The notes under the pieces: generated by a model
The model's database searches: none
Seen by the model: only the letters and a program-made list of their open reading frames with translations
What the model was told of the DNA's origin: nothing
Shown: positions 1 to 7,937 of the stretch, piece by piece
How the letters are laid out: each line of letters starts with the position of its first letter
Position numbering within the stretch: position 1 is the stretch's first letter
Translations under genes and position numbers: made by a program
NCBI RefSeq assembly: GCF_900188105.1
Contig: NZ_FZNP01000013.1
Location: 186,001 to 250,000, forward strand
Length of the DNA stretch: 64,000 nucleotides
Reading direction: 5' to 3'
Origin: Actinomadura mexicana
Lineage (GTDB): Bacteria; Actinomycetota; Actinomycetes; Streptosporangiales; Streptosporangiaceae

Positions 1-498
1 GCCTCCCCCGACCCGGTGGTCTTCTTCGAGCCGAAGCGCCGCTACTGGGACAAGGCGGAGGTCGACACCGACTCGGACGCGACCGGCTGGACGCCGCTGC
101 ACCGGGCCGCGGTCGTGCGGCCGGGCGGGCACGCGACGCTGCTGGCCTACGGGCCGGCGGTGAAGACGTGCCTGGAGGCCGCCGGTGCCGCAGCCGAGGA
201 GGGGCGGGAGCTGGAGGTCATCGACCTGCGCTCGCTGAACCCGCTCGACATCGGCACGGTGACCGACTCGGTGAACCGGACGGGACGCTGCGTCGTCGTC
301 CACGAGGCCCCGGTCTTCAACGGGTACGGCGCCGAGCTGGCCGCCCGGATCACCGAGAAGTGCTTCTACCGGCTGGAGTCGCCGGTGCTGCGCGTCGGCG
401 GGTTCTCCACCCCGTACCCGCCGTCCCGCATCGAGGACCATTACCTGCCCGACCTCGACCGCATCCTGGACGCGGTCGACCGGACCTTCGCGTGGTGA
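1..498 (+). CDS. 2-oxoacid dehydrogenase E1 component, beta subunit (C-terminal part)
   Basis: The gene is cut by the left edge of the window; only about the last 165 residues are present, and the reading frame is open from base 1. The sequence matches the C-terminal transketolase domain of the E1-beta subunit of branched-chain 2-oxoacid or pyruvate dehydrogenase: FFEPKRRYW, then EVIDLRSLNPLD, and the VVVHEAP and TPYPPSRIEDHYLPD segments typical of this family. The subunit helps decarboxylate the 2-oxoacid and passes the acyl group to E2. The stop overlaps the E2 start (GTGA, 495-498), so the two genes form one operon. The sequence does not show which 2-oxoacid is used; branched-chain is likely. 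Confidence 0.93.
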   Translation, partial: ASPDPVVFFEPKRRYWDKAEVDTDSDATGWTPLHRAAVVRPGGHATLLAYGPAVKTCLEAAGAAAEEGRELEVIDLRSLNPLDIGTVTDSVNRTGRCVVVHEAPVFNGYGAELAARITEKCFYRLESPVLRVGGFSTPYPPSRIEDHYLPDLDRILDAVDRTFAW

Positions 499-1901
499 CG
501 CCGGTGAGCCAGCCCAAACTGTTCAAACTGCCGGATGTGGGCGAGGGCCTGACGGAGGCCGAGATCGTCAAGTGGCACGTCCAGCCCGGCGACACCGTCG
601 AGGTGAACCAGACCATCGTCGAGATCGAGACGGCGAAGGCGATCGTGGAGCTGCCCTGCCCGTTCGAGGGCGTGGTGGCCGAGCTGCTGGTCACCGAGGG
701 GCAGACCGTGGACGTCGGGGTCCCGATCATCGCGGTGGACGCCGGCGGCGAGGGCGGCGTGGCCCCTGCACTGGCCGAGCCGGTGTCGGAACCTCCGGCG
801 CAGGCGGCCGCGCTCCGCGAGGAGGGCGTCCCGACCGTCAACGAGCCGGGCATGGTGTCGCCGCAGGGGCCGCCGAAGCGCACGCCCGTCCTCGTCGGCT
901 ACGGCGTGAAGGAGGGGACGACCAAGCGCCGTGCCCGCAAGTCCGCCAACGGGGCCTCCGCATCCCCGGCCGCCCCCGCACCGGCCCCGCAGGCGCCTCC
1001 GGCGCCCCGTCCGAGCCCTGCGGGCGACGGGCTGCCGCTGGCCAAGCCGCCCGTCCGCAAGATGGCCAAGGACCTCGGGGTGGATCTCATGTCCATCACC
1101 GGGTCGGGCCCGCAGGGATCGATCACGCGCGAGGACGTCCTCGCCGCGCAGGCCGGGGCCGAGGCACCCGGCACGCCCGTCCAGGCGGGCCCGCGCGAGG
1201 AGCGCGTCCCCGTCAAGGGCGTCCGCAAGGCGACCGCGGCGGCGATGTCCGGTTCGGCGTTCACCGCCCCGCACGTCACCGAGTTCCTCCAGGTGGACGT
1301 GACGCGGACGATGGAGACCGTCAAGCGGCTCCGCGAGCTGCCCGAGTTCGCGGACGTGAAGGTGTCGCCGCTGCTGCTGGTGGCGCGCGCGCTGCTCACC
1401 GCGGTGGCGCGCAACCCGATGGTGAACTCCACCTGGGCGGACGGCCCGGACGGCGCGGAGATCGTCGTCAAGCGCTACGTGAACCTGGGGATAGCGGCCG
1501 CCACCGACCGCGGCCTCATCGTCCCCAAGGTGAAGGACGCGCACGACCTCGACCTGCCTGGCCTCGCGCGCGCTCTGAACGAGCTGGCGGCGAAGGCCCG
1601 CGCGGGCAAGGCGTCCCCCGCCGACCTGTCCGACGGGACGATCACGATCACGAACGTCGGCGTGTTCGGGGTGGACTCCGGGACCCCGATCCTCACCCCG
1701 GGCGAGGCCGCGATCCTGGCGTTCGGCCAGGTCCGGGACATGCCGTGGGTGCACGAGGGCGAGCTCGCTATCCGCAAGGTGACCACGCTGGCGCTCTCGT
1801 TCGACCACCGCATCGTGGACGGCGAGCTGGGCTCCCGCGTCCTGCGCGACGTCGGGGACATGCTGGAAGACCCCATCCGCATGCTCGCCTGGAGCCGCTG
1901 A
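495..1901 (+). CDS. Dihydrolipoamide acyltransferase (E2) of a 2-oxoacid dehydrogenase complex
   Basis: E2 core enzyme of 468 residues that moves the acyl group from lipoamide to CoA. In order it has an N-terminal lipoyl domain (about residues 5-80, lipoylated Lys in ETAKA), a Pro/Ala-rich linker, a peripheral subunit-binding domain around residues 180-220 (PPVRKMAKDLGVD, then GSGPQGSITREDV), and a catalytic domain ending in the acyltransferase motif SFDHRIVDG. The GTG at 495 is chosen because it overlaps the E1-beta stop by 4 bp; a GTG at 504 is possible. One lipoyl domain and this layout fit actinobacterial BkdC-type E2, but a pyruvate or acetoin substrate cannot be excluded. Confidence 0.93.
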   Translation: MTPVSQPKLFKLPDVGEGLTEAEIVKWHVQPGDTVEVNQTIVEIETAKAIVELPCPFEGVVAELLVTEGQTVDVGVPIIAVDAGGEGGVAPALAEPVSEPPAQAAALREEGVPTVNEPGMVSPQGPPKRTPVLVGYGVKEGTTKRRARKSANGASASPAAPAPAPQAPPAPRPSPAGDGLPLAKPPVRKMAKDLGVDLMSITGSGPQGSITREDVLAAQAGAEAPGTPVQAGPREERVPVKGVRKATAAAMSGSAFTAPHVTEFLQVDVTRTMETVKRLRELPEFADVKVSPLLLVARALLTAVARNPMVNSTWADGPDGAEIVVKRYVNLGIAAATDRGLIVPKVKDAHDLDLPGLARALNELAAKARAGKASPADLSDGTITITNVGVFGVDSGTPILTPGEAAILAFGQVRDMPWVHEGELAIRKVTTLALSFDHRIVDGELGSRVLRDVGDMLEDPIRMLAWSR

Positions 1902-1908
1902 CGGTTCC

Positions 1909-1937
1909 GTGGGGGCCGGCCTGGAGCCGGCCCCCAC
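1909..1937. terminator. Perfect hairpin between convergent genes
   Basis: A perfect 12-bp stem (GTGGGGGCCGGC pairing with GCCGGCCCCCAC) with a 5-nt loop starts 7 bp after the E2 stop and ends 2 bp before the stop of the convergent lipoprotein gene. It could end transcription from both sides. There is no U-tract, as is common in high-GC actinobacteria. Confidence 0.8.
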
Positions 1938-1939
1938 AC

Positions 1940-3424
1940 TCAGGAAACGGGGACCTTCTCGACCTTGCCGAAGGGCCCGGCGTCGAAGGTCACGGACGTG
2001 ACGTTGCCGGGCGGGGCGGGAAGGTAGACGAAGCCTCGGACGGGCTCGTTGACCGCGGTACGGAAGACGGCCCGTCCAGCGTCGACATAGTCGGTGGGAC
2101 GGCCCGGCGTCGCAGGACCGACGCGGACGGCGCGGTAGACGTCCTTCTGGCCCGGCGCCTGGATCGAGAACGCTCCGAACACGCCGCCCGGGTAGCTCGG
2201 GTTCGGGTAGGACGCGTCCGGCGGCGTGGTACCGGGCCCCTCGTTCACGATGTCGAACACGGCGACGACGTAGGCGCCGTCCCGATAGAAGGGTTTGACC
2301 TCAAGGCGCCTCTTGGCGGCGCCAAAGGGAGCCGTGCGGGACGCCACCTTCTGACCGTCCTGCGCACGGAAAGAGGCCGGCTGGACGGAGCCCGGCGCGG
2401 TCGACTTGAGCTGGTAGGTGATGTCGACGCCGTCACCGTCCTGCTTGCCGTTCGCGGCGTAGGTGAATCCGGCACCGAGCCTGCCCTTCACCTCGCTCAG
2501 AACGGCCTGGGCCCGCTCCCCGGACAGCTTCGCGTCGCCGGCATGCCCCTCGAACGCCAGCGCCCCCGCCGCCTTCGCCTTGATCTGCTGAGCGACCTCG
2601 TCGAGGAGGGCCTTGCCCTGACTCGACAGCTTGCCCGAACCGCTCTCGAACAGACCATCGCCGCGCAGGCTGACCGTGGCGCTCGATCCGCTGGACGAGA
2701 CGGTCCGCTTGTCCCCCTCGACGAGGTCGTACAGGTCGACGGGGTTCCCACCCGGCGCGGTCGTCGAGGGCGACCCTGATGGCGAGGTCGTGATCGGGGA
2801 CGGAGCCACCGCCATGAACGGCTCGGCCCCGACCTCCGGCTCGGCACCGACCGACGGGGAGGACGGCGCCGAGGGAGACGAGGAGACCGTCCCGCCCGGC
2901 GGCGCGGACGAGGGGGAGGGCGTCGCCGTCGCGGACGGCGCGGCCGACGCGGCCGCCACCGGGATCCCGGGGAACTCTCCGGCCGTCCCGGGCGTGATCG
3001 CGGTGACCTTCTGGACGGTCGCCGGGATCGGCGGGTAGTCGGCGGACATCTCGCGGGTCGTGCCCGGCGCGAAGCCGGAGCCGCTGGTGGTGCCGGTCGG
3101 CTTGTAGAGCCGGCGCCCGGCCGTGTCCAGCAGCGCGATCTCGAACGGGACCGACTTCACCGACGAGTCCAGCGACGTCACGCTGTAGCGCAGCACCGAC
3201 TTGGCGGCCTGCCGCTCGACGCCCCTGATGGCCACCCGCGCGTGCAGGCCGTCCGCACCACCGAACCACCCCTCCTTGGCGTACGCGCCCGCAGGCTGCA
3301 CGGTGGGCAGAGCCCCGCCCGCACGCACCGTCGGCGGAGCGACCTTCCGAGCCTGGTCGGGATCGGCGCACCCGGCGACGACCAGCAGTCCGGCAAGAGA
3401 AACGGCGAGGGGCAGCGCACGCAT
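1940..3424 (-). CDS. Secreted lipoprotein with OmpA-like domain
   Basis: A 494-residue predicted lipoprotein. The N-terminus MRALPLAVSLAGLLVVAGC is a lipoprotein signal peptide with lipobox VAGC. Residues about 30-190 form an extracellular beta-rich part, followed by a Ser/Pro/Thr/Ala-rich linker (about 165-235). A segment around residues 235-335 (GLFESGSGKLSSQGKALLDEV, later FEGHAGDAKLSGERAQAV) resembles the OmpA-like peptidoglycan-binding fold. A second beta-rich domain follows. It probably sits on the outer face of the membrane and contacts cell wall. It is convergent with the E2 gene and has no obvious operon partner. The OmpA assignment rests on motif resemblance only. Confidence 0.75.
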   Translation of the reverse strand: MRALPLAVSLAGLLVVAGCADPDQARKVAPPTVRAGGALPTVQPAGAYAKEGWFGGADGLHARVAIRGVERQAAKSVLRYSVTSLDSSVKSVPFEIALLDTAGRRLYKPTGTTSGSGFAPGTTREMSADYPPIPATVQKVTAITPGTAGEFPGIPVAAASAAPSATATPSPSSAPPGGTVSSSPSAPSSPSVGAEPEVGAEPFMAVAPSPITTSPSGSPSTTAPGGNPVDLYDLVEGDKRTVSSSGSSATVSLRGDGLFESGSGKLSSQGKALLDEVAQQIKAKAAGALAFEGHAGDAKLSGERAQAVLSEVKGRLGAGFTYAANGKQDGDGVDITYQLKSTAPGSVQPASFRAQDGQKVASRTAPFGAAKRRLEVKPFYRDGAYVVAVFDIVNEGPGTTPPDASYPNPSYPGGVFGAFSIQAPGQKDVYRAVRVGPATPGRPTDYVDAGRAVFRTAVNEPVRGFVYLPAPPGNVTSVTFDAGPFGKVEKVPVS

Positions 3425-3900
3425 CGTTCATCCGCTCGGGAGGGGGACGGGCGAGGAACGCGGGCAACAGTAGTCAACCGCACCACCCCCCGCCAGAACC
3501 TCACAAGCCCCACCGCCTCAGGCCCCACGCGGAACCCGAGCCTTGAGCCGACATCCGATCAGCCTGAGCGAATCGGACATCCAACATCCGAGAGCGGGAC
3601 CTGGCCGATCGCACTCCCGGAGCCGAACCTGCGAGTCCCCGGAGTTACCGGCATGCGGTCCCGTCGTTCATCGGCAGCCGAACGGTAGCGGCGCCGAAGA
3701 CGCGGGTCACCCACGGGTCCACCGTGTTTTCGAAAGAGACATTCGCTCATACGATCAGCGAAGCGTGCCAATCTCCCACAATCACGCTTCAATGGGCAGT
3801 CGATGTGACCGAACGTCAGCCCCGCACGCCATCGGAAACATCTGACAGTACGCGAAACGGATCGACCGTGGTCGGGTTTCATCTGCGGAAGGGCTGAGGC
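3425..3900. other. 476-bp intergenic region upstream of the toxin operon
   Basis: The region lies between two divergent genes and should carry both promoters. The right half is less GC-rich than its surroundings and contains imperfect dyads, such as CCGAT and ATCGG around 3556-3582. Short open frames in it have no recognisable protein pattern and no convincing ribosome binding site. A stop codon at 3895-3897 in the toxin frame fixes the toxin start to its right. Confidence 0.4.
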
Positions 3901-5313
3901 GTGGGCGTCGAGCATCCCACCAGGACCGATACCAAGGTGGAGACCGGCGACCAGCCCAAGGCGTCCGATCAGGCTCCGTCCCTCCCCCAGGACCAGCCCG
4001 GCGCGCCCGGGCAGAAGTCCCGCCTGGAGAGCCGCGCCGCCGCGCAGCAGCCCTACGAACCCGGGACAGACCAGAAGCGCGAGACGCCGCCACCCGCCCG
4101 CAGCATCCGAGCCGAGAACAGCAACGACCCCAACGACGACCCCAACAGAATAGGCACCCCCCGCGCCGACTCCCTCGCAATCGCCCGAGGCGAGAAGCTC
4201 GAAACCGACGAGAACGAAGCGGACGCCGCCGAGACCGAACCCTCGGACACATCGAAAGCGCGCCCCGACGAGGCAGAACCTCCCGCCGACGACAATCGCG
4301 AACCGGACAACGCAGACCCGGCGGCCCCCGGCGAGCAGGACACCGAGGCTTCGGAGCAGGTCACTCCGAGCCATCCGAAGCCGCAGGAAAACCGGCCACC
4401 GGCCCCGGAGACTTACAGAACCGACGAGTCGGCCGACGTCACGCCGGAGCCGGGCGACGGCACCGGACCGACTCCTCCGCAGGATGCTCAACCGCTCGAC
4501 CACGGCATCCTCGACGATCGGGCGGAGGACGTCGAACGCCCGGCCGAAACGAACCCCTCCGAGGTCGCGGACGGAAAGCCCCCCGCCGAGATCGGTGAGC
4601 AACTCGAAGAGGCCCCGCCGGTCCCCGAACCCGAGCCGGACGCCGAAGCACCGCCCGCACCCACCGACGGCGAGCAAGACCATGGTAAGAAAGCCGAGGG
4701 CGAAGCCGTGGCCCCGGTCCCGGAGAAGGCGAAAGAACCTCTCGCTCACTCATTCACTGACAAAGACCTCGATCCCATAGCCGCCGGCGCACCCGACTCG
4801 CGAAGCAAGGACGACGGCAAGGGGCGGGACGGGGACCAGGAGAGGATTCGCTCACAGGACGACCCGCTCGAAAAATACAGAAGGGCAGTTAGAAATCCCC
4901 AGCGAGTGTTTCGGGGGGACACCAGAAGTCCGGACGACATCTTCATCAATGGAGATGGCTTCCGCGCACGCGGAACGAGTAACGATCTGAAGAGGTATGC
5001 AGAACTCAACGAGCCGTCGAGATTCATCGGCACCTCGATGACGGAGGATGCCGCCAAGCCGTTTACGGTTGCCGTTCAGGGCAGCAAGCGAAAGCTTCAT
5101 GGCTGGGTATACGAGGTTGAATCCCCCGCACCAGCCATCAATGTCAACAAGGCATTGGGACTGAAATACCGCCTCGTCCTCTGGGGGCAGTCCGAAAAAG
5201 AGATGGCCTACCTTGACCACATTCCCCGTGAACACATCAGGCGTGCCCGCGAGGTAAAAGGGCTTTCCTATACCGGCAAGGTAGTCGAGAATCCGCACTT
5301 CCAAGGAAGGTGA
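3901..5313 (+). CDS. Predicted ADP-ribosyltransferase toxin, cholera/pertussis-like catalytic domain
   Basis: A 470-residue protein in two parts. Residues 1 to about 320 are disordered, built almost entirely of Pro, Glu, Asp, Ala and Lys, with no signal peptide, membrane helix or recognisable delivery domain. Residues about 321-470 match the ADP-ribosyltransferase fold of cholera and pertussis toxins: VFRGDTRSPDDIF with the NAD-binding Arg338, FIGTS in place of the STS strand (Gly377-Thr378-Ser379), and SEKEMAYLDHIPREHIRR with the Glu432-x-Glu434 catalytic pair. All catalytic positions are kept. GTG 3901 follows an in-frame stop and GGAAGG, so it is the first possible start. The catalytic end uses more A/T than neighbouring genes, which suggests transfer. 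The target, and whether a delivery domain has been lost, cannot be told. Confidence 0.8.
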   Translation: MGVEHPTRTDTKVETGDQPKASDQAPSLPQDQPGAPGQKSRLESRAAAQQPYEPGTDQKRETPPPARSIRAENSNDPNDDPNRIGTPRADSLAIARGEKLETDENEADAAETEPSDTSKARPDEAEPPADDNREPDNADPAAPGEQDTEASEQVTPSHPKPQENRPPAPETYRTDESADVTPEPGDGTGPTPPQDAQPLDHGILDDRAEDVERPAETNPSEVADGKPPAEIGEQLEEAPPVPEPEPDAEAPPAPTDGEQDHGKKAEGEAVAPVPEKAKEPLAHSFTDKDLDPIAAGAPDSRSKDDGKGRDGDQERIRSQDDPLEKYRRAVRNPQRVFRGDTRSPDDIFINGDGFRARGTSNDLKRYAELNEPSRFIGTSMTEDAAKPFTVAVQGSKRKLHGWVYEVESPAPAINVNKALGLKYRLVLWGQSEKEMAYLDHIPREHIRRAREVKGLSYTGKVVENPHFQGR

Positions 5314-5314
5314 C

Positions 5315-5749
5315 ATGCAGTCCGAGTCTATTCCGGTACTGACTGCGGATGGCGTGCGCGGCACCTGGACCGTGTCAGCCTCGGAGGTGGGGCCGCCGTG
5401 GCTGCTGACACTGCGCGCCGAAGACGGGCGGGAGTGGAACTCGGAAGCGGACGACCTTTTCTCGGCATTTCAGGAGATACGTCGACACACTGATGCCGAA
5501 GGCATCAGGTTGTGCGTGAACGGCGCGAGGCGCGACGCCCATCCGTCGGGAATGTCCAGAGACATGGGCGGCGGTAGGATGCTGTACGTCCTCCCACCCA
5601 GGCGCGGCTTGAAGATGCTGCTCAGCCTCTTCAAGCGGCCGACACGCCGGAACATGATCTATATCTTCGACCCGACCTCCTGCGAATCCGTGGTTCCCGT
5701 CGGCGAACAGATCCGCTACTTCGATGATTGGGTTGGCTCTGATGACTGA
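5315..5749 (+). CDS. Candidate immunity protein for the ADP-ribosyltransferase toxin
   Basis: A 144-residue soluble protein starting 1 bp after the toxin stop, with AAGGAAGG just before its ATG. No catalytic motif is visible. The middle (CVNGARRDAHPSGMSRDMGGG) followed by YIFDPTSCESVVPVGEQIRYF resembles, from memory, a small actinobacterial family found beside secreted toxins. Its position straight after a toxin gene, small size and lack of a signal peptide are what an immunity protein would show. The role is inferred from context; no toxin-binding evidence exists in the sequence. A toxin chaperone is the main alternative. Confidence 0.6.
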   Translation: MQSESIPVLTADGVRGTWTVSASEVGPPWLLTLRAEDGREWNSEADDLFSAFQEIRRHTDAEGIRLCVNGARRDAHPSGMSRDMGGGRMLYVLPPRRGLKMLLSLFKRPTRRNMIYIFDPTSCESVVPVGEQIRYFDDWVGSDD

Positions 5750-6329
5750 CAACGACGGCGCCCTGACGCCGCCCGATTCACCGGAGGCCTTGGAGTACGC
5801 CAATCAGCACCCCGGCTCCTGGCTCTACGAGATCGACCCCTTCTTCGACTCAGATGACGACGTTCCCGCATATGGCATTGTCGGAGCATGGAGCATCGAC
5901 GAAGATGGGAAAATAACAGACCTCTTCAAGAAGAATCCTGATTACCGACCTTCACCTGAGGTGCTTGGCTTTCCCGAGCCGACCGACCAACTGGACGCTG
6001 CGATCCAACTGGTAGTGGCAGGGTACGGAGACGAAAGTCAAGCGCTTGCCCAGTTGCGATCCTCCGAGGTATTGGTCGCGACCGGTCCCGAAGCAGGCAG
6101 CGGCTCCGTCTGGGTTCATGAGACCGACGGCATCGAGGGCGTCTTCGCTTTCACCTCCCGAGAGCAACTGCCGAAGGAGCCACTGTTTGAGGGAGGGTCA
6201 TGGCGGGCCCTCCCTGCGACAGAACTCGCTTCGTCCGTCCCTGACAACATCGACATCGTTATTAATATCAACAGCCCCGCGCGCTGGAAGATCGACTCTC
6301 AGAATCTGAGACTGCACTCAGGGCGTTGA
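5742..6329 (+). CDS. Type VII secretion-associated (SseB-like) protein
   Basis: A 195-residue acidic protein. ATG 5742 overlaps the end of the preceding gene by 8 bp and is preferred to ATG 5724, which lies deeper inside that gene. The N-terminal WLYEIDPFFDSDDDVPAYGI, then NPDYRPSPEVLGFPEPTD, and a C-terminal SseB-like region (VWVHETDGIEGVFAFTS, later IVININSPARWKID) fit the actinobacterial family annotated as type VII secretion system-associated. Members tend to sit beside secreted toxin genes. This links the upstream toxin to type VII-like export, but no EsxA/B, EccC or other secretion gene lies in the window. The family assignment is from memory of its sequence pattern. Confidence 0.65.
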   Translation: MTDNDGALTPPDSPEALEYANQHPGSWLYEIDPFFDSDDDVPAYGIVGAWSIDEDGKITDLFKKNPDYRPSPEVLGFPEPTDQLDAAIQLVVAGYGDESQALAQLRSSEVLVATGPEAGSGSVWVHETDGIEGVFAFTSREQLPKEPLFEGGSWRALPATELASSVPDNIDIVININSPARWKIDSQNLRLHSGR

Positions 6330-6413
6330 TCCACCAAGCCGCTCTTCTCACTGAAGTGCAAGCCCGCCTCCTGTCGGGAGCGGCTCTCACTTGAGCTGCC
6401 GTGGAAATAAGAA

Positions 6414-6433
6414 GCGACCTCCGAAGAGGTCGC
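6414..6433 (-). terminator. Rho-independent terminator of the 36-codon gene
   Basis: A perfect 8-bp stem (GCGACCTC/GAGGTCGC) closes a TTCG tetraloop on the minus strand and is followed there by a T-rich run (TTCTTATTT). It lies about 50 bp after the stop of the minus-strand small gene at 6486-6596. It is one of the few hairpins in the window with a T-tract. Confidence 0.8.
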
Positions 6434-6485
6434 CCATGAAACCAGATGGAACCTCGGCGAGCCGAGAAATCATCCTTCTGTGGAG

Positions 6486-6596
6486 TTACTTGCCCAGGAC
6501 CTTACTGGGGTCGAACCCCGCGAGGTCCAGCGCTTCTTCCAGCTCTGCGTCGCTGGCGACGTCGTCGTCGCCCTGTGGACTGCTCATGTTGATCAT
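6486..6596 (-). CDS. Small 36-residue peptide, unknown function
   Basis: A 36-codon gene on the minus strand with an AGGGAG ribosome binding site 8 nt before ATG 6596 and its own terminator downstream. The product starts MINMSSPQGDDD and ends ELEEALDLAGFDPSKVLGK. It is acidic, has no cysteine, no membrane helix and a short amphipathic helix near the end. I do not recognise the family. The layout (polar acidic leader, helical ELEEAL motif, short tail) is compatible with a ribosomally made peptide precursor or a small protein-binding factor, but no modifying enzyme is adjacent. Confidence 0.5.
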   Translation of the reverse strand: MINMSSPQGDDDVASDAELEEALDLAGFDPSKVLGK

Positions 6597-6945
6597 CTTC
6601 GTTGCTCCCTGCCTCGCAGTGAGTCGACGTTCCCTGCCGCCGACAATGATGATCGTCCGCGCGTCGGGGGCAAGGTCAAGCTTCGGGCGGCCGGCCGGCC
6701 CTGTGAGCTCGGCGACATCGCTGGGCCGAGGGCTTCCGCCGCTCGCCAGGCACAGGGCAAGGCCGTTGGTGCGTCCGCCGGTTCCGGAGACCCGACCGGA
6801 TGCGCGCGCTCCACCACCCTTCTTCGGTGACCTCGCGATTCACTCGGCTCCGTGGCGGCCGGATCCGCCAAAATCCCGTTGGCGGGGCGCGGGGACCGCT
6901 GCTACTTTTCTGAAGGCCGTGCCAGAGAACGAGGAGGTGGTACCC
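6597..6945. other. Intergenic region between the small peptide gene and the hydrolase leader
   Basis: No convincing gene was found here. Near the right end, TTGGCG (about 6879) and TACTTT (about 6902) could be a plus-strand promoter for the leader ORF and hydrolase. Overlapping open frames on both strands look like noise of high-GC DNA. Confidence 0.3.
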
Positions 6946-6999
6946 GTGAACGCAGTATCGACATGGGTGCTCCTCTCTGGGGTCACGGTCGGACGTTAG
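6946..6999 (+). CDS. Possible 17-residue leader peptide
   Basis: A 17-codon frame, MNAVSTWVLLSGVTVGR, follows a strong GAGGAGG site at a good distance from its GTG start. It ends exactly where an inverted repeat begins (GGTCGT at 6999-7004 with ACGACC at 7038-7043, plus an inner CGGGAG/CTCCCG pair). That hairpin encloses the GAAAGG site of the next gene, so translation of the peptide could influence hydrolase expression. This is inference from layout; nothing shows the peptide is made. Confidence 0.3.
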   Translation: MNAVSTWVLLSGVTVGR

Positions 7000-7043
7000 G
7001 TCGTCCGGGAGCGCCGTTATGAGCTCTCCCGAAAGGCACGACC

Positions 7044-7781
7044 ATGCAGTTCACCTCCGAGCAGCGCCTCGACGACGGCGTCCTCGAACGCGAATTCACC
7101 CTCGGCGAGATCCCCGGCATCCTGTGGACGCCCGGGTCCGCGTCCGCCGACGCACCGGTTCCGCTGATCCTGATGGGCCACCCCGGCGGACTGGACAGGA
7201 TGCGTCCCCGCGTCACGGCCCGGGCCCGGCACTCGGCGAGGGACGGCTTCGCCGCGGCCACCATCGAGCTCCCCGGAGGCGGAAACCGACCCCGTTCGGC
7301 CACCGCCGAGCAGGCCCGCGCCGACCTGCAGCGGGCGGTGGCGGCCGGCGGGCCGGTCGACGGGGAGATCGTGGACCGGCTCGTCCTCCCGCTGGTCGAG
7401 AAGGCGGTCCCGGAGTGGCAGGCCACCCTGGACGCCCTCCTCGCACTGCCCGAGATCGACGGCCCGGTCGGGTTCTCGGGAGGGGTGACCGCCATCGGCG
7501 TCCGGCTGGCGGCGGTCGAGCCGCGCGTCTCGGCCGCCGTTCTGTTCGCCGGGAGTTTCGTGCCTCGCACCCTTCTCGAGGAGGCCCGGCAGGTCACCAT
7601 TCCGCTGCACGTCCTGCTGCAGTGGGACGACGAAGGGAACGACCGGCAGGCGGCCCTTGATCTGTTCGACGCCTTCGGTTCCAAGGAGAAGACGCTGAAC
7701 GCCAACATGGGCGGGCACACCGGCGTCCCGCAGTTCGCGGGGGACGCCGCGGCGGCGTTCTTCATCCGCCATCTGACCTAG
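7044..7781 (+). CDS. Alpha/beta hydrolase, dienelactone-hydrolase-like
   Basis: A 245-residue cytoplasmic alpha/beta hydrolase. The oxyanion region is LILMGHPGG, the nucleophile elbow is GFSGG (Ser near residue 149), the acid residue lies in LQWDDEGN, and the catalytic His is in NANMGGHTGVP. The triad is complete. The substrate is unknown. A GAAAGG site precedes ATG 7044 within a possible hairpin. About 1.6 kb downstream lies a decayed copy of its central 441 bp (8826-9266). Confidence 0.85.
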   Translation: MQFTSEQRLDDGVLEREFTLGEIPGILWTPGSASADAPVPLILMGHPGGLDRMRPRVTARARHSARDGFAAATIELPGGGNRPRSATAEQARADLQRAVAAGGPVDGEIVDRLVLPLVEKAVPEWQATLDALLALPEIDGPVGFSGGVTAIGVRLAAVEPRVSAAVLFAGSFVPRTLLEEARQVTIPLHVLLQWDDEGNDRQAALDLFDAFGSKEKTLNANMGGHTGVPQFAGDAAAAFFIRHLT

Positions 7782-7937
7782 TCGCGGGCCGGCCCCGCCC
7801 CGATCGCGCCGGTACCGGACATCGCCGGTGCCGACCGGTCGGGGCGGCGCACGGCCACCGGCGCCTCCATCGGCTGAATCGTGGGTGGCCGGGACGCCCC
7901 CCGTGCCCTGACGTGGGCGGGGTCGTCGCAGGCGTTC

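Noticed and set aside
441..1937. A 498-codon minus-strand frame opposite the E2 gene
   Set aside because: The plus strand clearly codes for E2; the minus frame is His/Arg/Gly-rich noise of GC-rich third positions.
3559..4749. A 396-codon minus-strand open frame opposite the toxin linker
   Set aside because: It mirrors the biased Pro/Glu codons of the plus-strand linker, is Arg/Gly/Val-rich without any family pattern, and crosses the promoter region.
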